Program-made: the position numbers and the translations under genes
Part shown: positions 1 through 5,640 of the stretch, piece by piece
Numbering within the stretch: position 1 is the stretch's first letter
Layout of the letters: each line of letters begins with the position of its first letter
NCBI GenBank assembly: GCA_946885425.1
Contig: CAMPGJ010000012.1
Location: 1 to 14,848 of the forward strand
Direction of reading: 5' to 3'
From: an uncultured bacterium
GTDB taxonomy: Bacteria; Patescibacteria; Microgenomatia; Levybacterales; UBA12049
DNA length: 14,848 bases
The notes under the pieces: model-generated
Database searches by the model: none
What the model was told of the DNA's origin: nothing
Seen by the model: the letters and a program-made list of their open reading frames with translations, nothing else

Positions 1-538
1 TTTCATTTGATGGGCACCAGGTGACTACTTTCATCCCTGATTTGTGCGCTGATTGAACGAACGGTCCGGTAACTTTATCGGCGTGGGGGAGGATATAATC
101 CATGCCTGCTCTAGCTAGGAAGGGGAGGGTGATACGGGGAAGTCTTATCTGCGTTATGAATCCTACAGTTGCTTCTTTATTTTTCTTTTTTATGTCTATT
201 ACCTTGTTAGGAAAAAAAGAGGTAAAGATAACATGTTCAACCATGTTATGCTGCTCAACCATGTTGAGTACCTCGGGACCATTGACACCCTCTTTTATAT
301 CAAGATCTAAATCTATCCCCATCTGTAATGCATCTTCTAAGCGGACGATTCCAAGTTTTTTCAGTTCGCTGTAAGGTTTGTTTTCTACAAAGCCCCGATC
401 ATGCCACAAGACAAGTTGTTTGTCTGCGCTTTTGCGCACATCAGCCTCATATTTAAGGGTGCGTTTCTTTGCTTCTTGAATGGATGCTTTACTATTTTCC
501 TTACCCAAACCAATACCTCGGTGAGAATAAACTTCCAT
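1..538 (-). CDS. Glycerophosphodiester phosphodiesterase, 5' part only
   Basis: The gene runs off the left edge; 179 residues are visible, starting at the ATG at 536-538. Members of the GDPD family hydrolyse glycerophosphodiesters to glycerol-3-phosphate and an alcohol in a TIM-barrel fold. The family signature is visible in order: SHRG at residues 5-8 (catalytic His6, Arg7), KEN at 13-15 in place of the usual PEN, YEADV at 30-34 (metal ligands Glu31, Asp33), VLWHD at 43-47 (second catalytic His46), LEDAL at 67-71, and DLDIK at 78-82, equivalent to the usual IEIK strand. There is no signal peptide, so the protein is probably cytoplasmic. In a cell with limited lipid synthesis it could salvage headgroups from host or neighbour lipids (inference). 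The product may instead act on a related phosphodiester. No stop is seen within the window. Confidence 0.88.
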   Translation of the reverse strand, partial: MEVYSHRGIGLGKENSKASIQEAKKRTLKYEADVRKSADKQLVLWHDRGFVENKPYSELKKLGIVRLEDALQMGIDLDLDIKEGVNGPEVLNMVEQHNMVEHVIFTSFFPNKVIDIKKKNKEATVGFITQIRLPRITLPFLARAGMDYILPHADKVTGPFVQSAHKSGMKVVTWCPSNE

Positions 539-557
539 ACCTCATTTTAACCTTAAA

Positions 558-590
558 ATTGTCCATTTTCCAGGTATCATTTTTCATTGG
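558..590. repeat. Diverged copy of the TGGAAAATGG intergenic repeat
   Basis: These 33 bases match the reverse complement of the repeat at 2682-2740 at 28 of 33 positions by hand alignment. The copy lies directly upstream of the phosphodiesterase start and would be in its 5' leader. It is a third, shortened and decayed member of the family also seen at 6941-7004. Confidence 0.6.
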
Positions 591-594
591 GGCT

Positions 595-624
595 TGAATA
601 TTTGAGGTGAGAGGTGCATGTCAA
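595..624 (-). promoter_or_regulatory. Possible promoter of the phosphodiesterase gene
   Basis: On the minus strand a perfect TTGACA -35 box (619-624) is followed after 18 bases by a poor -10 candidate TATTCA (595-600). The bases after the -35 box (TGCACCTC) are identical to those after the -35 box of the secE promoter (8089-8094). The weak -10 keeps confidence low. A TAAAAT close to the start codon is an alternative. Confidence 0.3.
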
Positions 625-696
625 GAATTCTAAAGGTAAATGGGGCGGACGTAGGAGCCCGCTTGCTTGACAAGGGTGGACGATGGAAAATAATTC

Positions 697-906
697 CTAC
701 TCAGTCTTGTGCTGTATGCCGAGGAGCCAAAGTACGGCTTCTTTCTTGTAGCGTCTATCTCCTCTTGAATTGATACGGATAGCAGGAAGCTTTCCTCTTT
801 TACCCCATCGTTTGATGGTGAGAGGGGACACACGGAGAATTTCTGCTACTTCACGAACGGTCAGAAGATCTGGGAGATTATCAATGGAAACTTTCTGATC
901 TGGCAT
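697..906 (-). CDS. Small helix-turn-helix DNA-binding protein (excisionase/MerR-like)
   Basis: This 69-residue protein is almost entirely one winged-HTH domain of the excisionase / HTH_17 type. After a ten-residue lead it reads LLTVREVAEILRVSPLTIKR (residues 14-33), then a glycine turn and a basic wing around RGDRRYKK (48-55), ending in a short helix. There is no partner or effector domain, so it probably binds DNA on its own as a dimer or in tandem. The ATG at 904-906 is preceded by a plausible promoter (948-976). The gene is divergent from the GH16 gene, with about 137 bases between the start codons, so it may regulate GH16 or itself (inference). No integrase or phage gene is nearby, so a recombination role is not supported. 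Confidence 0.82.
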   Translation of the reverse strand: MPDQKVSIDNLPDLLTVREVAEILRVSPLTIKRWGKRGKLPAIRINSRGDRRYKKEAVLWLLGIQHKTE

Positions 907-923
907 ATATCGTTTGAACTACT

Positions 924-937
924 TTGATGTAAATCAA
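924..937. promoter_or_regulatory. Short inverted repeat, possible operator
   Basis: TTGAT and ATCAA arms are separated by four bases, in the leader region of the HTH gene. A small HTH dimer could bind here, but five-base arms in AT-rich DNA can arise by chance. Confidence 0.25.
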
Positions 938-947
938 TTGTATATAT

Positions 948-976
948 AAAATAACAAACTATAACAGAAGAGTCAA
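948..976 (-). promoter_or_regulatory. Promoter of the HTH gene
   Basis: On the minus strand, TTGACT (971-976) is followed by a 17-base spacer and TATTTT (948-953). The -35 box is one base from consensus. It lies back to back with the GH16 promoter, with 14 bases between the two -35 boxes, so the pair could be co-regulated. Confidence 0.5.
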
Positions 977-990
977 TAGGGATTCTATCA

Positions 991-1029
991 TTGACTTCAT
1001 TTTGGATGTGGTTCTATACTATATATAAT
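991..1029 (+). promoter_or_regulatory. Promoter of the GH16 gene
   Basis: TTGACT (991-996) is followed after 18 bases by TATACT (1015-1020). A perfect TATAAT also lies at 1024-1029, but without a good -35 at normal spacing. Either choice gives a very short leader before the ATG at 1044, and no Shine-Dalgarno sequence is visible. Confidence 0.6.
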
Positions 1030-1043
1030 AGTGAATCTTCAAA

Positions 1044-2183
1044 ATGTCACAAAAAAGGAAGTCTGTTACGAATGTTAAAAAAAATTCACTAGACTCGCCA
1101 AACCAATTTTTCTCTTCTGTCCCTAAGCTTTTTGTAGCGTTTGCTTTGGTTGCAGCGCTAGTACTAACATTATTACAGATTCGAAATCCTCAAGATGTTC
1201 GTCAAAAAGCACAGACCGCAAATCCACAACCGGTAGGTCAAACGGGGGGAGGTTGGGATCTTGTTTTTGACGAGGAATTTAATGGAACCAGCGTTGACAC
1301 CAATAAATGGTCATTTATCTCAAGTGCTGAGTCAACGTGCACTGGTGATGGCAAGAGCCTTGATAGCGGTTGTTCTAATCCCGCAAACCAACAATTGGAA
1401 TTTAACTGGGGGAGGAATTGCACAGTTGCGAATGGTATTTTAACAATTACTGCTAAAAAAGAATCAGCAGGTGGCAGACAATGGACGTCCTGCATGCTCC
1501 ATTCCCGGCCCAAATTCCAAACCATGTATATGGAAGCTCGAGTAAAAATGCCATCCGTAAATGGGTTTTGGCCAGGCTTCTGGACATGGGAAGGTCCATC
1601 CAATGAGATTGATGTATATGAATACTACACACAGGCAAAACAGTTTTCGATGACAAATCATGCTGGTAGTGGCGGATGCGGTCCTAAAGGTAACTTTGAT
1701 CCAACAGATGGATATCATGTCTATGCCGCGGATATCTATCAGGGAGGCGCCAGGTTTTATATCGATGGTGTAGAACAGTGCAATTCGACTGGTTCACCGA
1801 AAGCTCCTGTTAGCATTTTGCTTGATATGTTTGTTCATGATAGACAGACTCAAGCAGCTGATATTGCTACTCTGCAAACGGATTACATCCGTGCATGGCA
1901 AAAAGGTGCAACTGTCCCAACTGTAGCAGCTGCTCCCACCAGTGCGGCATCTAATACTCCAACACCTCAGGACCCGACACCAACCTTCGCCTGCCTGGGA
2001 GGATGCCCAACAAACGTTCCTGTAGAAACCCCTGAACCAACAACACCTGATGTACTTCCAAGTGACATTCCTGATACGGATCCAGGAACTGGTCAATTAC
2101 CAAGTGGAGGTGGCGGTGGTTCACTAGATTTTCTTCAGCAACTACTAAACCTCATTTCAGAATTCTTTAAAGGCATATTCTGA
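1044..2183 (+). CDS. Exported family GH16 glycoside hydrolase (beta-glucanase/laminarinase-like)
   Basis: The 379-residue protein has a basic N-terminus, a membrane segment at about 28-46, a linker containing DVRQKAQ (51-57), and a GH16 jelly-roll domain from WDLVFDEEF (71-79) to about 286. The GH16 active-site pattern is intact as NEIDVYE: Glu188 nucleophile, Asp190, Glu193 acid/base. The preceding FWPGFWTWEGP (175-185) is also typical. GH16 enzymes retain configuration and cut beta-1,3/1,4-glucans, laminarin, agar or carrageenan; the exact substrate cannot be read here. Cysteine pairs in the domain suggest disulfides outside the cell. The C-terminus is a Pro/Thr linker with CLGGC (317-321), a glycine run, and a hydrophobic helix (360-379). 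The TGA stop shows the standard code. This protein could degrade polymers for uptake or remodel an envelope glycan. Confidence 0.9.
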   Translation: MSQKRKSVTNVKKNSLDSPNQFFSSVPKLFVAFALVAALVLTLLQIRNPQDVRQKAQTANPQPVGQTGGGWDLVFDEEFNGTSVDTNKWSFISSAESTCTGDGKSLDSGCSNPANQQLEFNWGRNCTVANGILTITAKKESAGGRQWTSCMLHSRPKFQTMYMEARVKMPSVNGFWPGFWTWEGPSNEIDVYEYYTQAKQFSMTNHAGSGGCGPKGNFDPTDGYHVYAADIYQGGARFYIDGVEQCNSTGSPKAPVSILLDMFVHDRQTQAADIATLQTDYIRAWQKGATVPTVAAAPTSAASNTPTPQDPTPTFACLGGCPTNVPVETPEPTTPDVLPSDIPDTDPGTGQLPSGGGGGSLDFLQQLLNLISEFFKGIF

Positions 2184-2213
2184 TAATAATTTATCTGGAG
2201 AATGGAGTAGATA

Positions 2214-2265
2214 CGAAAAAACGCAAAACAAAGCGTAATATACTCTCATGTTTTGCGTCGTTTCG
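2214..2265. terminator. Large hairpin between convergent GH16 and rplL
   Basis: ACGCAAAACA (2221-2230) pairs perfectly with TGTTTTGCGT (2249-2258). The stem extends through CGAAA (2214-2218) and TTTCG (2261-2265) after a two-base mismatch. It sits between two convergent genes and directly abuts the rplL stop codon, as expected of a bidirectional terminator. U-tracts on both sides are weak, so termination is inferred from position and stem length. Confidence 0.65.
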
Positions 2266-2658
2266 TTATTTGAGTTCAACTGTAGCTCCTGCTGCAGTGA
2301 GTTTCTCTTTTGCTTCTTCAGCTGTTTTCTTGTTAACTTGGGACAGGACTTCTTTTGGAGCCGCGTCAACCAAATCTTTCGCTTCCTTAAGTCCGAGTGT
2401 CGGAGCTAATTCACGAAGTGCTTTAATAACAGCGATTTTTGTGCCTCCTGCACTTGCAATTACAACGTTGAAGACTGTTTGTTCTTCTGCTGCTTCTCCT
2501 GCGTCACCTGCTCCAGCTGCTGCTGGTGCTGCTGCTACCATAGTAGCTGCTGCGGAAACACCAAATTTTTCTTCAAGAGCTTTCACTAAATCTGAAAGTT
2601 CGAGAACAGACATTTCTTCTATTGCTTGCATTAATTCTTCTTTAGAAAGTTTTGCCAT
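2266..2658 (-). CDS. rplL: Ribosomal protein L7/L12 (bL12)
   Basis: This is the multi-copy ribosomal stalk protein that recruits and stimulates the translational GTPases. At 130 residues it is close to the usual 120-130. The N-terminal dimerisation and L10-binding helices cover about 1-35. An Ala/Gly-rich hinge follows at about 36-57, and then the compact C-terminal domain starting at [10 protein letters not shown] (58-67), with the conserved [10 protein letters not shown] segment that contacts elongation factors. The ATG at 2656-2658 has a strong Shine-Dalgarno sequence, GGGGGTGA, about seven bases upstream. It is the second gene of rplJ-rplL, 81 bases downstream of rplJ. rpoB, the usual next gene, is absent and the operon ends at the hairpin. 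Confidence 0.98.
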   Translation of the reverse strand: MAKLSKEELMQAIEEMSVLELSDLVKALEEKFGVSAAATMVAAAPAAAGAGDAGEAAEEQTVFNVVIASAGGTKIAVIKALRELAPTLGLKEAKDLVDAAPKEVLSQVNKKTAEEAKEKLTAAGATVELK

Positions 2659-2681
2659 AATCAGTCACCCCCTCTGTTGGT

Positions 2682-2740
2682 ATTTTCCATTTATCATTTG
2701 CCATTGTCCATTGGAAAATGGAACCTGGAAAATGGAAAAT
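2682..2740. repeat. 59-bp intergenic repeat, copy A
   Basis: This repeat fills the rplJ-rplL spacer. It matches the element at 6941-7004 at 56 of 59 aligned bases plus one 5-base indel. It is built from variants of the word TGGAAAATGG and its complement, and can fold on itself. It reaches into the rplJ stop codon on one side and ends before the rplL Shine-Dalgarno sequence on the other. Confidence 0.85.
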
Positions 2741-3279
2741 TATCCCTTTTTCTCTTTAATAGCATTAAGTGTCATTACCAAGCTCTGGAGATTCCAGTTA
2801 AGTGCGCGGTGCAATCCAGAAATAGGTGATTGCATCTGTCCAAGCAACTGTGCTCGGAGAACAGGAAGCGGAGGAAGGCTTGAGAGTTTTACAACATCTT
2901 TATCTGAGATAAGTTTGCCTTCGAGAATACCGAATTTAATAACTGGTAATTTTAATTCTTTGATGGTTTTTGTTAAGTGCTTAAGTGGTTCAACAATGTC
3001 ATTGTATAAGAAGAGGGTAGCTGTGGGTTGAGTAAATTTATCTTTTTCAGCTTCAAGATCTACTTTTCCTTCCAGCGAGCGGAGAACGAGTGAATTTTTG
3101 GTTGCTACGAATTCGGCATCAAGTTTTTTAACTGCTCTTTTAAGAGCTTCCAATTGATGGTGAGTAAGCCCCTGGTAGTTAGTAAAAACCATACCCTTGG
3201 ATTTCTCAACCTTTTCGGTAAGTTCAGTAACGATGTCTACTTTTTTAAGTCTATTTTTGCTTGTATTTACGTCTGCCAT
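2740..3279 (-). CDS. rplJ: Ribosomal protein L10 (uL10)
   Basis: L10 anchors L7/L12 dimers to 23S rRNA, and with L12 it normally represses its own operon by binding the mRNA leader. The 179-residue protein has the typical start, with KVDIVTELTEKVEKSKGMVF (residues 13-32) followed by YQGLTHHQLEALKRAVKK, and the conserved FVATKNSLVLRSL strand-helix. The C-terminal helix (about 150-179) is the expected L12-binding region. The ATG at 3277-3279 has no Shine-Dalgarno sequence: a pyrimidine-rich repeat (3293-3317) lies just upstream. The gene has its own strong promoter (3397-3425) and an L10-type leader, so it is transcribed separately from the upstream exported-protein genes. Confidence 0.97.
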   Translation of the reverse strand: MADVNTSKNRLKKVDIVTELTEKVEKSKGMVFTNYQGLTHHQLEALKRAVKKLDAEFVATKNSLVLRSLEGKVDLEAEKDKFTQPTATLFLYNDIVEPLKHLTKTIKELKLPVIKFGILEGKLISDKDVVKLSSLPPLPVLRAQLLGQMQSPISGLHRALNWNLQSLVMTLNAIKEKKG

Positions 3280-3292
3280 AGTGTTTATTGAG

Positions 3293-3317
3293 GAGGGATA
3301 GGATATAGGGGCTAAGG
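3293..3317. repeat. CCTATCCCT-type repeat before rplJ
   Basis: On the minus strand this reads as repeated CCTAT/CCCT words shortly before the rplJ ATG. It aligns with 10959-10983, just before glmS, at 19 of 25 positions. It lies where a ribosome binding site would be expected and contains none. Confidence 0.45.
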
Positions 3318-3329
3318 TCTAGCTTCTAT

Positions 3330-3390
3330 AACGTATTTCTCCTCGGTGGGAAATTTATTCTGCTTTGCAGAACCCACTGTCTTTGGACTA
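3330..3390 (-). promoter_or_regulatory. L10(L12) ribosomal protein leader (autoregulatory mRNA element)
   Basis: The rplJ 5' leader contains AAAGACAGTGGG (3373-3384) and CCCACCGAGGAGAAATACG (3332-3350) on the minus strand. The GTGGG and CCCAC parts pair. Between them TTCTGC-AAA-GCAGAA forms a hairpin. The AAGACNGNNGG...CCNACCGAGG arrangement is the hallmark of the L10 leader known from Firmicutes and other bacteria, where the L10-L12 complex binds a kink-turn-like fold and represses translation. The recognition is from memory of that consensus; a covariance search (Rfam L10_leader) would settle it. No intrinsic terminator was seen after it, so translational control is more likely than attenuation. 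Confidence 0.8.
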
Positions 3391-3396
3391 GCTATG

Positions 3397-3425
3397 ATTA
3401 TAGCAGGGATGAGCGGTTTTGACAA
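3397..3425 (-). promoter_or_regulatory. Strong promoter of rplJ-rplL
   Basis: On the minus strand TTGTCA (3420-3425), a 17-base spacer and a perfect TATAAT (3397-3402) with an extended TGC in front of it. This is the best promoter in the window and places the start at about 3390, immediately before the L10 leader. Confidence 0.85.
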
Positions 3426-3453
3426 CAGTTAGCTTAAGAGCACGTAATAATGT

Positions 3454-4065
3454 CTATTTAGTGAAGGCGCTTATGAAGCGAGAGAAATTAAAGATGAGAG
3501 TTTGTACTCTTGTTGTTACTTCATTAAGTATGGGTTGGTAAAATGGTTGGGGTGTAATTTCAGGCTGTGGTGGAAGAGGTGTTAGGGCAAGAATTGAGCT
3601 GTCAGCCTCTTCTCCGTTTGACACCCGTAAAGTAGGAGTCGGTATGGGTGTGGTTGGGTTGCAGGTTAACTGATTGAATGAAGCGGCAGTGTCATTTGAG
3701 GTTGATGGATCAGTAACCGGTGACCAAGTGAAAACAATATCTCCTGTATTGGGAAGGGATGTGAGATTTGTCGAGATCAGATCGGTTCTTGTCTGTCCGG
3801 GAGCGACATTGAGATAATTTCTGCTAATCGTCTGTGTGTCGATCAAAATATCAGCCAATAAATTTATAGGAAATGGGTCAGGATTGGTAAAAGAGATAGC
3901 GAATTGTATTTTACCCGTTTGTGAACATTGTGGCGTTATATATGCTTCTTGTGCATTTCCTCGTAGTTGAGTTTTCTGACTTGATGAATTTACAAGAAAA
4001 GCGAGAGAAGTAAAGCCTACGAGTGAAAATGCAATAATGAAATAGGGGTAATGATTGCGTTGCAT
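3454..4065 (-). CDS. Exported protein of unknown function with a single beta-rich domain
   Basis: I do not recognise the family. The 203-residue protein has an N-terminal membrane segment (about 8-25), the motif QLRGNAQ (33-39) shared in form with three other exported proteins here, and one domain (about 42-135) of alternating beta strands. Two cysteines at its ends (Cys47 and Cys135) could form a disulfide. The domain looks like a small immunoglobulin-like or CARDB-like sandwich: it contains IQFAISFTNPDPFPI and a VAPGQTRTDL turn. A Pro/Thr linker (136-175) and a C-terminal amphipathic helix (about 176-203) follow. No catalytic motif is visible. A surface or binding role is inferred. It lies between the sugar dehydrogenase and rplJ on the same strand, 81 bases after the former. 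Confidence 0.8.
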   Translation of the reverse strand: MQRNHYPYFIIAFSLVGFTSLAFLVNSSSQKTQLRGNAQEAYITPQCSQTGKIQFAISFTNPDPFPINLLADILIDTQTISRNYLNVAPGQTRTDLISTNLTSLPNTGDIVFTWSPVTDPSTSNDTAASFNQLTCNPTTPIPTPTLRVSNGEEADSSILALTPLPPQPEITPQPFYQPILNEVTTRVQTLIFNFSRFISAFTK

Positions 4066-4074
4066 CCTAAATCA

Positions 4075-4080
4075 ATTATA
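4075..4080 (-). promoter_or_regulatory. Possible -10 box before the unknown exported protein
   Basis: TATAAT on the minus strand, nine bases before the ATG, without a clear -35. If used, the leader would be only a few bases long. Confidence 0.3.
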
Positions 4081-4146
4081 TATATTTGTTTTTTGTAATG
4101 CTACTAATTTTTGTAAATGCGTAATTTGACTAAATCTAATTTACTA

Positions 4147-5535
4147 TCATCTTCCGAAGAGGGAAAGTATGATAGCAATAATTAATTGGATAAATAGCTG
4201 CAAGAGTCCTTGCTCTTGAGGTATTTGTGTCACAGGGTTAGAAGATGAAGGTTCAGGTGATTGGGTAGCTGTTGGGGCATCTGTCAAAATGGGTGATTCT
4301 GTTGGTTCCGGCTCATGTGTTGGAGCTTCTTCAGATATTGTAGGACAACCTCCTAAACATGAAAATGTCGGAACAACTGAGGGCTCTTTTGTTGGTTGCT
4401 CAGAAGAGTCACCAAAATCAAGCTGGATAATCCTATCATCGTCCAAGATTGGTGCTCCACGGCCATCTTTGTTGCTTGTGGTGATATATAATTTATTATC
4501 AGGGCCGACTATGGCTTCTCTGATGCGTCCAAGTTGATTTTTAAAATGCTGTTTGACGATGCTCGCTGTTGCTCCATTTACTTTTGCTTCATATAAACCT
4601 TTTCCTCGTAGTGCAGCATAGAAGATAGAGCCGTTATAAAATGCGGTTCCTGCTGGGGCAAAAGTATCATTGGTGTCATTGCCTGTTTGTAAAAGAGGTA
4701 TCTCGGTACCAGCTTTTGTTTCGGGCCCTTTCACATCAGGCCAACCATAATTCTTGCCAGGAGTAAGCCTATTTATTTCATCACAGCAACTTGGAGTTGA
4801 TGGTCCATGTTCTGTCTCGTAAAGAGTTGTTCCGTCCCAAGCTATACCTTGGGGATTACGGTGTCCGTATGTATAGACATGATTATTAAATGGATTTCCT
4901 GGAGCTGGAGCACCATCTTCTGTTATGCGGAGGATTTTACCACCAAGAGAATTGGTATCCTGAGGTGTGGTTGTATTATTCCCATCGCCGGTCGTAACAT
5001 ATAAAAACTTATCCGGGCCAAAGCGTAGTCTTCCTCCATTGTGATATGCATTGCCGGGGATACCATCAATAAGAACTTTCTGATCTGTCAGTTTATTATT
5101 GATTAATTTATATCTGACAACTTTGTTTTTTGTTGCACCATCGTTATAGGTATGGTAGAGAAAAACATAGTTATTGGTAGAAAATTGAGGACTTATTGCT
5201 ATGCCCAAAAGACCAGTTTCCTCTTCCAGATACACGCCAGGTATATCTGCTATTTTAGTTATTTGATTACTGGTTTTATTGAGAATGTTGACCCTTCCAG
5301 GGCGTTCTGTGAAGATAATATTGCCATCAGGAAGAAAATCAATGGCCCATGGAACCTCAAGATTTTTTGCAATGACTGTGAGTTTTGGAGTTGTTGAAAT
5401 TTGCGCCTTTCCTCTAAATGTTTGCTTTATTTCTTTGGATAATACGGCGAGTAGGGTAATTGCAAGGATGATACTGACAACACTTAAAAGTGCAAAATTG
5501 ATTTTATTAGGTACTTTAATCTTTTTTGATTTCAT
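4147..5535 (-). CDS. Exported PQQ-dependent sugar dehydrogenase-like six-bladed propeller
   Basis: The 462-residue protein belongs to the glucose/sorbosone dehydrogenase family (soluble aldose dehydrogenase, YliI-like), which oxidises aldoses with PQQ and Ca2+. It has a membrane segment (14-32), TFRGKAQ (39-45), and the propeller from LEVPWAIDFLPDG (59-71) to about 373. Key family motifs are AYHNGGRLRFGPD (163-175, catalytic base His165), SLGGKILRI (196-204), YTYGHRNPQG (221-230), TEHGP (241-245), DEINRLTPGKNYGWP (252-266) and IREAIVGPDNKLY (338-350). A Pro/Thr linker with CLGGC (393-397) and a hydrophobic end (443-462) follow. A GTG at 5569-5571 would add 12 residues, but the ATG at 5533-5535 gives the basic-then-hydrophobic start expected for export. 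The gene follows rplA by 105 bases. PQQ would have to be imported. Confidence 0.9.
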   Translation of the reverse strand: MKSKKIKVPNKINFALLSVVSIILAITLLAVLSKEIKQTFRGKAQISTTPKLTVIAKNLEVPWAIDFLPDGNIIFTERPGRVNILNKTSNQITKIADIPGVYLEEETGLLGIAISPQFSTNNYVFLYHTYNDGATKNKVVRYKLINNKLTDQKVLIDGIPGNAYHNGGRLRFGPDKFLYVTTGDGNNTTTPQDTNSLGGKILRITEDGAPAPGNPFNNHVYTYGHRNPQGIAWDGTTLYETEHGPSTPSCCDEINRLTPGKNYGWPDVKGPETKAGTEIPLLQTGNDTNDTFAPAGTAFYNGSIFYAALRGKGLYEAKVNGATASIVKQHFKNQLGRIREAIVGPDNKLYITTSNKDGRGAPILDDDRIIQLDFGDSSEQPTKEPSVVPTFSCLGGCPTISEEAPTHEPEPTESPILTDAPTATQSPEPSSSNPVTQIPQEQGLLQLFIQLIIAIILSLFGR

Positions 5536-5551
5536 ATTCTCATTAAAGCAG

Positions 5552-5579
5552 ATGATACCTACATTTGTCACGTCAACAA
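5552..5579 (-). promoter_or_regulatory. Possible promoter of the sugar dehydrogenase gene
   Basis: TTGTTG (5574-5579), a 16-base spacer and TATCAT (5552-5557) on the minus strand. If real, transcription starts downstream of the alternative GTG codon, supporting the ATG at 5535. Both boxes deviate from consensus. Confidence 0.35.
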
Positions 5580-5587
5580 TACCAGTT

Positions 5588-5618
5588 GGAATTAACCTGC
5601 CTGCCGGCAGGGAATTAA
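5588..5618. repeat. GC-rich palindrome flanked by 8-bp direct repeats
   Basis: The perfect 12-base palindrome CCTGCCGGCAGG (5600-5611) lies in an AT-rich spacer between rplA and the sugar dehydrogenase. A 15-base segment containing most of it (5596-5610) is bracketed by identical GGAATTAA copies (5588-5595 and 5611-5618), as a target duplication would be. Confidence 0.6.
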
Positions 5619-5640
5619 GAGTTAAAGATGGGGGAGCTCT

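Noticed and set aside
630..833. 67-codon minus-strand frame overlapping the HTH gene
   Set aside because: It overlaps the HTH frame, which has a clear domain and promoter. A 7-base inverted repeat (619-625 and 666-672) in the spacer was noted but is too short and far apart to interpret.
2270..3031. 253-codon open frame on the plus strand
   Set aside because: It is antisense to rplL and rplJ, whose identity is certain, and its Ala/Ser-rich translation matches no family. It is a shadow of the reverse frames.
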